Part shown: in pieces, positions 33,947-41,892 of the stretch
Numbering within the stretch: position 1 is the stretch's first letter
Layout: each line of letters starts with the position of its first letter
Assembly (NCBI RefSeq): GCF_014192015.1
Contig: NZ_JACHXJ010000002.1
Coordinates: 248,001-312,000, forward strand
Reading direction: 5' to 3'
From: Paenibacillus rhizosphaerae
GTDB taxonomy: Bacteria > Bacillota > Bacilli > Paenibacillales > Paenibacillaceae
DNA: 64,000 nt
Translations under genes and position numbers: made by a program
The notes under the pieces: generated by a model
Told to the model about the DNA's origin: nothing
What the model saw: only the letters and a program-made list of their open reading frames with translations
The model's database searches: none

Positions 33947-34456
33947 ATGTCCTCAAGAAACGACTTGAAGCTGGGCCTGTTCATTGTGATCGCTGGGATC
34001 GTCATTTTGCTTGGCAAGCTTGGAGTTTTCGGTTTTTTGGGCCGCACGCTGTGGCCGCTGGTCCTTTTGATTCCCGGACTGGTTCTGCATATGCTGTTTT
34101 TCGGCAACCGGGCGCGTGCCACGGTGCTTGTACCCGGCGGTATTTTGACGGTGTACGGACTGCTCTTTTTACTGTGCAGCACGATCAGCTGGGGGCTGAT
34201 GTCTTACTTGTGGCCCGCCCTTCTGCTCGGGATCGCGGTCGGAATGTACGAGTATTACCTGTTTGAAAAGCCGCGTCCATCCTCCCTGCTTCCGGCCTCC
34301 GTCATTTTGGGACTGGCCTCGCTGGTGCTGTTCTTCTTCAGCCTTCTTCATACCGCGGTGATCTATATCTTCGCCGTGCTGCTGATCGCATTGGGCGTTT
34401 GGCTGATTGCCGGAAGGGGGAAATCCAGAAACCGAAAGTGGAAGAGCGGCTGGTGA
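33947..34456 (+). CDS. Small integral membrane protein (LiaI/LiaF-like TM region)
   Basis: The 169-residue protein has five or six hydrophobic helices starting LKLGLFIVIAGIVILLGKLG and a short basic tail (GRGKSRNRKWKSGW). The paired pattern of a helix, a Gly-Leu-Phe-Gly turn and WPLVLLIPGL is typical of the LiaI-LiaF-like or DUF5668 transmembrane family. Role unknown; relatives act in envelope stress sensing. I start at ATG 33947 just after GGGTGGGAG; an in-frame ATG at 33893 would add 18 unlikely residues. Confidence 0.75.
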   Translation: MSSRNDLKLGLFIVIAGIVILLGKLGVFGFLGRTLWPLVLLIPGLVLHMLFFGNRARATVLVPGGILTVYGLLFLLCSTISWGLMSYLWPALLLGIAVGMYEYYLFEKPRPSSLLPASVILGLASLVLFFFSLLHTAVIYIFAVLLIALGVWLIAGRGKSRNRKWKSGW

Positions 34457-34483
34457 ATCAAGCCTCTATTTTCTGTAAAACAC

Positions 34484-34511
34484 TTGTTTTTTTCTGAAAC
34501 TTCATTATAAT
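34484..34511 (+). promoter_or_regulatory. Candidate promoter of typA
   Basis: TTGTTT (34484-34489) and TATAAT (34506-34511) with a 16-bp spacer. Directly after it lies a leader hairpin, GAAGCGT (34524-34530) pairing with ACGCTTC (34545-34551), in a leader of about 90 bases. Confidence 0.6.
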
Positions 34512-34606
34512 ATAAGGGATGTAGAAGCGTCGGCGCTACCGCCTGACGCTTCATTTGTTGAAAGACTTCGTTACGATTTGAAAGGGAAAGGATCTGGATA
34601 AAAGCC

Positions 34607-36448
34607 ATGCATTCAAGAGATCAAATTCGCAACATTGCGATTATTGCGCACGTTGACCACGGCAAGACGACTCTGGTTGACCAGTTGCTGCAGCAATCGG
34701 GGATATTCGCCAAGCACGAACATCTGCAGGAACGCGCCATGGACTCCAACGATTTGGAGCGCGAACGCGGCATTACCATTCTGGCCAAGAACACGGCCAT
34801 TACGTATAAAGATTTTCTGATTAACATTGTGGACACCCCGGGGCACGCCGACTTCGGCGGCGAGGTGGAACGGATTATGAAGATGGTCGACGGTGTACTT
34901 CTCGTCGTTGACGCATATGAAGGCTGTATGCCTCAGACCAAATTCGTGCTCCGCAAAGCGCTTGAGGCGAATCTGACGCCGATCGTCGTCGTCAACAAGA
35001 TTGACCGTCCGGCGGCCCGTCCGGCCGAAGTTATCGACGAAGTACTCGACCTCTTCATCGAGCTTGAAGCAAACGACGACCAGCTGAACTTCCCGGTCGT
35101 TTACGCTTCGGCGCTGAATGGAACCTCGAGCCTGGACCCGGACAAGCAGGACGACAACATGCTGGCCCTGTATGAAACGATTACCGAGCACATTCCTTCT
35201 CCGACGGAGAAGGTCGATGAGCCGCTTCAGTTCCTCGTTACACTGATGGACTACAATGAGTATCTTGGACGGATCGCGATCGGCCGGGTCAACCGCGGCG
35301 TGATCAAGCAAGGTCAATCGGTTACGGTCATCATGCGCGACGGCAAGAGCAAAACCGCCCGGATCGAGAAGCTGTTCGGCTTCCAGGGACTGAAGCGCGT
35401 GGAGCAGGAAGAAGCCGGAGCGGGCGATATCATCGCCATCGCCGGAATCAAGGACATCAATATCGGAGAAACGATCGCCGATCCGAACCATCCTGAAGCG
35501 CTGCCGGTTCTTAAGATCGACGAGCCGACGCTCCAGATGACTTTCCTGGTCAACAACAGTCCGTTTGCCGGCCGCGAGGGCAAGTGGGTAACGTCCCGTA
35601 AGCTGCGCGAGCGTCTGATGAAGGAGTTGGAGACCGATGTCAGCCTACGCGTAGAAGAAACGGACAGCCCGGATGCGTTTATCGTGTCGGGACGCGGCGA
35701 GCTTCACCTCGGCATCCTGATCGAGAATATGCGCCGCGAAGGATACGAGATGCAGGTTTCCAAGCCTGAAGTCATCGTCAAGGAAATCGACGGCGCCAAG
35801 ATGGAGCCGATCGAGCGCCTTCTGATCGACGTGCCTGAAGAGAGCATGGGCGCGGTCATGGAAAGCCTCGGTTCCCGCAAGGCCGAAATGGTGAACATGG
35901 TCAACACCGGCAGCGGACAGGTGCGCCTGGAGTTTCTGATTCCCGCACGCGGCCTGATCGGTTACCGCACGCATTTCCTGACGCTGACCCGCGGTTATGG
36001 CGTCATGAACCATGCCTTTGACAGCTACGGCCCGCTGCACAGCGGTCAGGTCGGCGGACGCCATCAGGGCGTGCTGGTTTCCAGCGAAACCGGAACGAGC
36101 ACCTTCTACGGCATGATGGGCGTTGAAGACCGGGGCATCCTGTTCCTGGAGCCGGGAACCGAAATTTATGAGGGCATGATCGTCGGTGAGCATACGCGCG
36201 ATAACGACATCATCGTTAACATCTGCAAAGAAAAGCAGCTGACAAACGTGCGTTCCGCGACGAAAGATGATACAGTAAAAATGAAGACGCCTCGTCTATT
36301 CTCACTTGAACAGGCGCTTGAATATTTGAATGACGATGAGTATTGTGAAATCACGCCGAAATCGGTTCGTCTGCGCAAGAAGATTCTGAACAAGAGTGAG
36401 CGCGAACGTGCCGAGAAGCACCGCAAGATGGCCGAAGCCAACATGTGA
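34607..36448 (+). CDS. typA: Translational GTPase TypA/BipA
   Basis: TypA is a ribosome-associated GTPase of the EF-G class needed in stress and cold and for 50S assembly. The 613-residue protein has G1 AHVDHGKTT near residue 13, ERERGITI, G3 [14 protein letters not shown] and G4 NKIDRP, then domain II and a C-terminal BipA-specific domain ([19 protein letters not shown]). Length matches the family (605-615). The nearest Shine-Dalgarno-like AAGGAT is rather far (about 14 bases) from the ATG. ylaH follows as in B. subtilis. Confidence 0.96.
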   Translation: MHSRDQIRNIAIIAHVDHGKTTLVDQLLQQSGIFAKHEHLQERAMDSNDLERERGITILAKNTAITYKDFLINIVDTPGHADFGGEVERIMKMVDGVLLVVDAYEGCMPQTKFVLRKALEANLTPIVVVNKIDRPAARPAEVIDEVLDLFIELEANDDQLNFPVVYASALNGTSSLDPDKQDDNMLALYETITEHIPSPTEKVDEPLQFLVTLMDYNEYLGRIAIGRVNRGVIKQGQSVTVIMRDGKSKTARIEKLFGFQGLKRVEQEEAGAGDIIAIAGIKDINIGETIADPNHPEALPVLKIDEPTLQMTFLVNNSPFAGREGKWVTSRKLRERLMKELETDVSLRVEETDSPDAFIVSGRGELHLGILIENMRREGYEMQVSKPEVIVKEIDGAKMEPIERLLIDVPEESMGAVMESLGSRKAEMVNMVNTGSGQVRLEFLIPARGLIGYRTHFLTLTRGYGVMNHAFDSYGPLHSGQVGGRHQGVLVSSETGTSTFYGMMGVEDRGILFLEPGTEIYEGMIVGEHTRDNDIIVNICKEKQLTNVRSATKDDTVKMKTPRLFSLEQALEYLNDDEYCEITPKSVRLRKKILNKSERERAEKHRKMAEANM

Positions 36449-36493
36449 TCCGGGTAAGGTCCTCACCTCATTTCTGGAAGGAGTGAACTGTCC

Positions 36494-36790
36494 GTGCAAG
36501 CTTGGTTAGCAGCGCATCCGATTATCTCCTATATTATCATCTTTGTGCTGATCACCTACGTATACAACAAGGTGTTTCGGGTCAAACAGAAGCTTCCGCT
36601 TCTCAAAGAGATTCTGCTGTACATTCTGATGGCTATCGGCTCCGGAATGCTGCTGATTTTTCAGCACGACAAGCTTCCGATCATTCAATGTCTGCTTGTC
36701 GCGGTAGCTCTGATGTTCACGGTGCGCATCCGCTACTTCGTGGAAGCGCGGCAGAAGAAGAAAGCCGAAGCGGCTGCCAAGCGGGTCTAA
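36494..36790 (+). CDS. ylaH: YlaH-like membrane protein
   Basis: The 98-residue protein has three hydrophobic helices (about 9-26, 40-57, 62-80), and a basic Lys/Ala tail. NKVFRVKQKLPLLKEILLY is typical of YlaH-like proteins, which follow typA in Bacillales; function unknown. GTG start at 36494, preceded by GGAAGGAG at good distance. Likely in the typA transcript since only 45 bp separate them. Confidence 0.85.
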   Translation: MQAWLAAHPIISYIIIFVLITYVYNKVFRVKQKLPLLKEILLYILMAIGSGMLLIFQHDKLPIIQCLLVAVALMFTVRIRYFVEARQKKKAEAAAKRV

Positions 36791-36882
36791 CGCGCCCGCT
36801 GTGGCCCGGCTCTTGCAACATTACGAAGGTTGTCATCGTTTATAGAGAGATTACCTCAAAATAAATGAAAAAGGTGTTTGAG

Positions 36883-37962
36883 ATGAGTCCCAGCAATACG
36901 AGTCTACCTCCAAGATCTCAGGGCGGCACCCCGAAAGGGAAAGTGCCTCCAAAGAAGAAAAAGAAAAAGAGCGGGTTCAAAACGTTTTTGAAATTCGTAC
37001 TGATTCTGATTATATTAGCTGTACTCGCCGCAGCGGGATACGCGGGATATTTGTACTATAAAGCGGATCATGGCGTACTGGACACGGGTGTGGATGCACC
37101 GGTCGCTCCTTCCCAATCCGCCAAGGTCAAGCCGATTACGATGCTGCTGCTTGGAACGGACTATCGTCCGGAGACGAAGACGCACCTGTCTGACGTCATC
37201 ATGATCGCCGCCTTTAACCCGGACACGAAATCGGCAACGCTGGTCTCGGTTCCGCGTGATACAAAGATCGAGCTGAAGGGTTACCGTGAAAATAAGGCCA
37301 ACGCCTATTATCCGAATTTCCTGGCCGACGAGAAGGAATCCGGGATCAAGGCGACCGATGAGATGAAGACGATGTTCTCCAAGTATTTGGACATCGATAT
37401 CGATTACGTGACGGTGCTGAATTTCCAGGCCTTCCGCGATGCGGTAGATGCGCTTGGCGGAGTTGACGTGACAGTCGACAAGAACATGTGCTACCGGGAT
37501 AAAGCCGACGGAACGGACATCAACCTGAAGAAGGGTGAGCAGGAACTGAACGGGAAGCAGGCGCTCGATTTCGTGCGCTACCGGAAGTCCAACTGCCGTC
37601 CGAAGACGGACGCTTCCGACGATTTTGACCGCAACCGCAGACAGAACGAAGTTCTTCATTCCCTGATCGACAAGATGCAGACGTTCAAAGGCGTCACGAG
37701 CCTGGGCGGAGTGCTGGATGCCATGGATAACAACATGGAAACCGACGTCGAGAAGGATCAATTGAAGAACATGATTGCAGCCTATTGGAAAATTAAAAAA
37801 GAAGACGTCAAATTCATGCCGATTACCGGCAACTGGAAAAGCCCTTACGTGTATGTAGACGATGACGAGCTGGATAAAGCAAAGCAGGCATTGAAGGACG
37901 AGCTTGCCGGCAAGACCGCCGTGGAAGCCGGTACTTCAGCGGATGAAAGCTCAAATCCGTAA
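36883..37962 (+). CDS. LytR-CpsA-Psr (LCP) family cell-wall ligase
   Basis: The protein of about 359 residues has a cytosolic Pro/Lys-rich head (KVPPKKKKKKSG), one membrane helix (about 32-56) and an extracellular LCP domain. Motifs: LLLGTDYRPE, SDVIMIAAFNP, LVSVPRDTKIEL (the pyrophosphate-binding Asp/Arg set), and DVDYVTVLNF-like IDIDYVTVLNFQAF and ALDFVRYRK. LCP enzymes join teichoic acids or other anionic polymers to peptidoglycan. I start at ATG 36883, which has AAAGGTG seven bases before it; the ATG at 36865 lacks a ribosome site. No terminator is evident before the next promoter. Confidence 0.9.
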   Translation: MSPSNTSLPPRSQGGTPKGKVPPKKKKKKSGFKTFLKFVLILIILAVLAAAGYAGYLYYKADHGVLDTGVDAPVAPSQSAKVKPITMLLLGTDYRPETKTHLSDVIMIAAFNPDTKSATLVSVPRDTKIELKGYRENKANAYYPNFLADEKESGIKATDEMKTMFSKYLDIDIDYVTVLNFQAFRDAVDALGGVDVTVDKNMCYRDKADGTDINLKKGEQELNGKQALDFVRYRKSNCRPKTDASDDFDRNRRQNEVLHSLIDKMQTFKGVTSLGGVLDAMDNNMETDVEKDQLKNMIAAYWKIKKEDVKFMPITGNWKSPYVYVDDDELDKAKQALKDELAGKTAVEAGTSADESSNP

Positions 37963-37964
37963 AG

Positions 37965-37994
37965 TTGGGTGCAAGTTTTGGGACGACATATAAT
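37965..37994 (+). promoter_or_regulatory. Promoter of a 44-residue mini-gene
   Basis: TTGGGT (37965-37970), 18-bp spacer, perfect TATAAT (37989-37994). It starts right after the LCP stop codon and 41 bp before the mini-gene start. Confidence 0.6.
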
Positions 37995-38034
37995 ATACTA
38001 GAGTACAATGGAACCTGTACAGGAGGTCAGTGCG

Positions 38035-38169
38035 ATGTCCGAGACGGTTACGAAGTGGACTCCGATATATGAAATGCAACGTCAACCAGCCGTGAATCCG
38101 TCTGTGCCGACTTCTGCTGAATCCGGTGTATGTTTTGACGCGCCATGCAAAAAAAGCCTAGTGATCTGA
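38035..38169 (+). CDS. Orphan 44-residue protein, unknown
   Basis: A short ORF reads MSETVTKWTPIYEMQRQPAV, then NPSVPTSAESG, VCFDAPCKKSLVI. It has a full set of expression signals: promoter at 37965-37994, AGGAGGT at 38021-38027 seven bases before the ATG, and a terminator whose stem includes the stop codon. No family is recognised. Two cysteines (CFDAPC) lie close to the C-terminus. No hydrophobic segment. It could be a small regulatory or secreted-by-dedicated-route peptide, or a leader peptide; there is no gene immediately downstream on the same strand to regulate. Confidence 0.6.
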   Translation: MSETVTKWTPIYEMQRQPAVNPSVPTSAESGVCFDAPCKKSLVI

Positions 38170-38185
38170 TCACTGGGCTTTTTTC
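38150..38185 (+). terminator. Terminator of the 44-residue mini-gene
   Basis: AGCCTAGTGATC pairs with GATCACTGGGCT around a single T, followed by TTTTTT. The stop codon TGA (38167-38169) is inside the loop side of the stem. Confidence 0.88.
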
Positions 38186-38232
38186 TTATTGCAAAATTTG
38201 TTGATTCGGCTGGAATTTCGCCTGTCCTATGC

Positions 38233-38796
38233 TTAGCGGGTTGGGCTCGGCGAAGAAGGGCTGTTCTGACGCGATTTGACATCGCGCGGGAGCTGCGGCA
38301 CAATCCGGCCGACAATGTCCGCCAGTTCGGAAGCGAATCCCGATACGGGTTCCCCTTTTTGAATATGCTGACCGATTTCGGCAATCCGGCTGGACAAATC
38401 CATATCGGCCGTCACGAGGGCGTTTTTGCCCCGGGGATCCTTTTTGAGTGCTTCGGCAACCGTATATTTGATGGTACCGACGCGGGAACGCGTCAAATCG
38501 CCGTCTACGTCGATGCCTACAACGGCAGTATTGCCCATCACGACAGCATGCGCTTTTTTCACACCGTTTACCTTTTCGGCGATATTTTCCAAATGGTCTT
38601 TCAAAGCCAGGTCCGTTGTATCTTCTGCAGAACGCACGGCCGTGTTTCCTGCAGACCGGAGTGAAAGACGATGATGGTCGCCGGTTGAGGCGGCTGTCGG
38701 CCCCTGTTGACTTTGAGGAGAGGGTGATGCAGTGTTCTGATGATTACAACCGCTCAGTAGAGCCATAGTTAACACAACGAGCAAAAACATTCTCAT
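38233..38796 (-). CDS. ylaJ: YhcN/YlaJ family sporulation lipoprotein
   Basis: The 187-residue lipoprotein starts MRMFLLVVLTMALLSGC, with lipobox LLSGC giving an acylated Cys near residue 17. The YhcN/YlaJ core has VNGVKKAHAVVMGNTAVVGI and AEALKKDPRGKNALVTADMD. Family members are spore lipoproteins linked to germination. I choose the ATG at 38796 because GAAAGGA precedes it by nine bases; an upstream ATG would put 20 hydrophilic residues before the signal peptide. In B. subtilis ylaJ is co-directional with ylaK; here it is divergent. Confidence 0.85.
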   Translation of the reverse strand: MRMFLLVVLTMALLSGCNHQNTASPSPQSQQGPTAASTGDHHRLSLRSAGNTAVRSAEDTTDLALKDHLENIAEKVNGVKKAHAVVMGNTAVVGIDVDGDLTRSRVGTIKYTVAEALKKDPRGKNALVTADMDLSSRIAEIGQHIQKGEPVSGFASELADIVGRIVPQLPRDVKSRQNSPSSPSPTR

Positions 38797-38904
38797 ATGT
38801 GATCGTCCTTTCCAGGTCATAAATTGGCATGACGGGTTGTAACTTAGGATGTCCATGACGAAATAATTTATGTGTTTATTATGAGTTCAGTGGAGGGAGA
38901 AAGT

Positions 38905-40239
38905 ATGAGAAAGATATTTGTACTGGATACCAATGTGCTGCTGCATGATCCCCGGGCGATATTTGCGTTTGATGAACATGAAGTCGTGATTCCGGCCGTC
39001 GTTCTGGAAGAAATAGACTCCAAGAAACGGAATGCCGACGAAATCGGGAGAAATGCGCGGACGGTGTCCCGCCTGCTGGACGGATTGAGGGAAAACGGCG
39101 GCCATTTGCACAGCGGGGTGCTTCTGGAAAACGGGGGCAGCCTGAAAGTGGAGCTGAATCACCGCAGTTTTGTCAAAGTACAAGAAATGTTCGGCGAAAT
39201 GTCCAATGATAACCGTATTTTGGCAGTCGCCTTAAATTATCATCTGGAGGAGCAGGGCAAGGAGGAACCGACGTCGGTAGTGCTGGTGAGCAAGGATGTG
39301 CTCGTTCGCATCAAGGCGGACGTGCTTGGTCTTGTGACCCAGGATTACTTGTCCGACCGCATCGTAGGCCCCGGAGACCTGTATACCGGATATTCTACGC
39401 TTAAGGTGCATCCTTCCATCATCGACGAGTTCTATTCGTACCGTTTTTTGTCCATTAAGCCGCTGCAGCTGCCTTACCCGCTGTATCCGCATGAATTTGT
39501 CATCCTAAAAGACGAGATGGGGAGCACGAAATCGGCCTTGCTGAAGGTGAATGCGGATGCGCTCCGGTTGGAGCCGCTCTTCTTGAGCAATGAGTCCGTG
39601 TGGGGAATCAGCGCGCGCAATGCGCAGCAGCGCATGGCACTGGAGCTGCTCCTTAACGACGATATTCCGATCGTAACGATTACCGGAAAGGCCGGTACGG
39701 GCAAAACGCTGCTTGCCTTGGCAGCCGGCCTGATGAAGGTCGAAGACGAACATAAATACAAAAAACTGCTGATCGCAAGGCCGGTCGTTCCGATGGGCAA
39801 GGATATCGGTTATCTGCCCGGAGAGAAGGAAGAGAAGCTCCGTCCGTGGATGCAGCCGATTTACGACAATCTGGAGTTTTTGTTTGATACGAAAAAGTCG
39901 GGCGATATCGATAAAATTTTAATGGGTCTGGGCAGCATCCAGGTGGAGGCACTCACCTATATCCGCGGACGGTCCATCCCCGGCCAGTTTATCATCGTGG
40001 ACGAAGCCCAAAACCTTTCCCGCCACGAAGTGAAAACGATCGTCTCTAGGGTAGGGGAGGGCAGTAAAATTATCCTGATGGGGGATCCCGAGCAGATCGA
40101 TCACCCTTATTTGGATGCATCGAGCAACGGCCTGTCGTATATCGTGGAAAAATTCAAACAGGAAGGGATCAGCGGGCACATCACCTTGGAGAAAGGCGAG
40201 CGCTCCAAGCTGGCCCAGCTCGCAGCCGATTTACTGTGA
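38905..40239 (+). CDS. ylaK: PhoH-like protein with N-terminal PIN domain (YlaK)
   Basis: The 444-residue protein joins a PIN nuclease-type domain (residues 1-140; KIFVLDTNVLLHDP, with VVLEEIDSKK) to a PhoH ATPase domain with Walker A GKAGTGKT at 261-268, GYLPGEKEEKLRPW and IIVDEAQNLSRHE. Such PhoH2 proteins are RNA helicase/RNase-type enzymes in other bacteria. I start at ATG 38905 after GGAGGGAG; an in-frame ATG at 38881 overlaps the promoter side. A terminator follows. The short paralogue phoH is at 7979-8950. Confidence 0.92.
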   Translation: MRKIFVLDTNVLLHDPRAIFAFDEHEVVIPAVVLEEIDSKKRNADEIGRNARTVSRLLDGLRENGGHLHSGVLLENGGSLKVELNHRSFVKVQEMFGEMSNDNRILAVALNYHLEEQGKEEPTSVVLVSKDVLVRIKADVLGLVTQDYLSDRIVGPGDLYTGYSTLKVHPSIIDEFYSYRFLSIKPLQLPYPLYPHEFVILKDEMGSTKSALLKVNADALRLEPLFLSNESVWGISARNAQQRMALELLLNDDIPIVTITGKAGTGKTLLALAAGLMKVEDEHKYKKLLIARPVVPMGKDIGYLPGEKEEKLRPWMQPIYDNLEFLFDTKKSGDIDKILMGLGSIQVEALTYIRGRSIPGQFIIVDEAQNLSRHEVKTIVSRVGEGSKIILMGDPEQIDHPYLDASSNGLSYIVEKFKQEGISGHITLEKGERSKLAQLAADLL

Positions 40240-40300
40240 TCTCATAAGCCGGTACTATTTCCCGAGAAATGATATCACGATCTTCCATCGCATAAAGAAA

Positions 40301-40343
40301 TCCCCCTTGTCCGGTTCATTGGAGCCGGCTGGGGGCTTTTTTT
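40301..40343 (+). terminator. Terminator of ylaK
   Basis: TCCCCC with an inner CCGGTTC/GAGCCGG stem pairs with GGGGGC, followed by seven T. Confidence 0.82.
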
Positions 40344-40631
40344 GAAGATATAGTATAAGTTCCGGAGCCTCCGTTTCCTGATCTTGCAAGAAAAACTTCC
40401 GCTGCACGCGGTCTGTCAGGTACGTCTTTCTTTAGTTTAACAATTGCAGGCAGCGGACCAAATATATTCGAATTACAATAAAGACAGTTACAGGCGTTGT
40501 TTGCTGTCCTTTCGTAGGGCTCGTCGGCGTATTTCTGACAGTCAGTTATACATTCCCAGAAAAAAATAGGACAAGCGCCCTATGAATTTGCTAAAATATT
40601 GTATAAGTATTGTGAGGGGAGGCCTAGAGAC
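40344..40631. other. Non-coding stretch upstream of the orphan solute-binding protein
   Basis: About 290 bases without a supported gene; AT-richer than its surroundings. A weak promoter may be present (AGGACA at 40568-40573, 18 bp, TAAAAT at 40592-40597). I see no riboswitch or clear operator. Confidence 0.4.
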
Positions 40632-41852
40632 TTGAGGCGGAAAAATTACTGGCTCTTGTTTGCCATTTTGCTGCTCTCTTTAACCGCTTTATCCCAGGGG
40701 CAAGATTTGTCACAGACCCCACCGGGTCATGAAGAGGAAGACGACGCGTCTCTATTTCCACAGCCTTCCACACAAGAGCGAACGTCCCAATCCCCCATCC
40801 GGGTCACCGTTCACCTGAGCGATGAGGATTTTAAGCAGCTCGAGGAGCTGAATCATACATATGTCACCGACACCGGAGCCACGGTGGAATTGAACAACAT
40901 CCCGGACGCCGATGCGTACCTTCAGATGACCTCCGCCCTGGCCGTAGGGGAAGGCCCCGATGTCATGCTCATCAACAGCTCGTGGGTCCGCCCGATGGCT
41001 TCCCGCGGTTACCTGCTGCCCGTCGAATTCTATACAAGCAATCGTGCGGATAGTGATACCCTGAACCCGCTGCTGCAGGAGGTAGAATGGAATGGCTACC
41101 AGTGGGGAACACCCGCCGACATGGATCCTTATGTGCTGGCATGGAATAAAGAAGCGCTAAATTCGCTTGGAATGAAGGATATTCCAGGTGATATCAGCAG
41201 CTGGAAGGAGCTGCTTGGCAAGGCGAAGGGCCGCGGTCATCAACAGCTGCTGGAGATTTCGTCCGGGGACGGCTATGATGCTGCAGCTTTGATGGGAGCA
41301 CTGGGCACCGATCCGCTAAGCCCGAGTCAGGTATCCCTGGACTGGATCGACAAGGCTCGTGCTTTCATGCAAATGGATCAGGTCGACCAGGGCGCTGACG
41401 AAGCCCAGCTTTCGCTAACCATTTCCGCCGTATCGGAAGCGGCGAAGACTCAGACGGCAAATACAGAACTGCGCATGCCAGAGCAGCTGTACGCCATTTA
41501 TCCGTCCCTCCTGCGCAGCCGCAGCTACGCCGTATCGGCGGGATCACAGCATGCCAAGGAAGCGGCCGAGTGGATTGCATATATGGGCTCGGCAGTCGTT
41601 CAGCAGGAATGGTACCAGGCTACGGGTAAACTTCCGGCGCTGAAGAGCCTGTACGACGATACGGTATTCAATCCGGCCGGTCTGCCGTTCCATCTCAACT
41701 CCCTGCTTCAGACGGCGGGTACCGATAAGGACACAGGCAGGCTGCAGGCGAAGTGGGATGTGTTTGTCAAAGCATCAGGCGATTATATTGCGGGCAGATC
41801 TACGGCCGTAGATTACGTGGAGGCTGTAGGAGGGGAAGCCGGAGGAAGCTGA
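40632..41852 (+). CDS. Extracellular solute-binding protein (ABC type), orphan
   Basis: The protein of about 406 residues has a signal sequence (RRKNYWLLFAILLLSLTALS) and a periplasmic-binding-protein fold of the sugar-binding family 1 type: GDGYDAAALMGALG, YLQMTSALAVGEGPDVMLIN and a Trp-rich central region (NGYQWGTPADMDPYVLAWNK). There is no lipobox cysteine, unusual for Gram-positive binding proteins, which are normally lipid-anchored. No permease or ATPase gene is adjacent, so it may serve a transporter elsewhere or have another role. TTG start at 40632, nine bases after GGGGAGG. A terminator overlaps its 3' end. Confidence 0.8.
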   Translation: MRRKNYWLLFAILLLSLTALSQGQDLSQTPPGHEEEDDASLFPQPSTQERTSQSPIRVTVHLSDEDFKQLEELNHTYVTDTGATVELNNIPDADAYLQMTSALAVGEGPDVMLINSSWVRPMASRGYLLPVEFYTSNRADSDTLNPLLQEVEWNGYQWGTPADMDPYVLAWNKEALNSLGMKDIPGDISSWKELLGKAKGRGHQQLLEISSGDGYDAAALMGALGTDPLSPSQVSLDWIDKARAFMQMDQVDQGADEAQLSLTISAVSEAAKTQTANTELRMPEQLYAIYPSLLRSRSYAVSAGSQHAKEAAEWIAYMGSAVVQQEWYQATGKLPALKSLYDDTVFNPAGLPFHLNSLLQTAGTDKDTGRLQAKWDVFVKASGDYIAGRSTAVDYVEAVGGEAGGS

Positions 41853-41888
41853 TCCGTTATTCGCGGGCGGCCCGTCTCCGGCTTTTTT
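41837..41888 (+). terminator. Terminator of the solute-binding protein gene
   Basis: AGCCGGAG (41837-41844), inside the end of the gene, pairs with CTCCGGCT (41876-41883), followed by TTTTTT. Confidence 0.75.
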
Positions 41889-41892
41889 GTAA

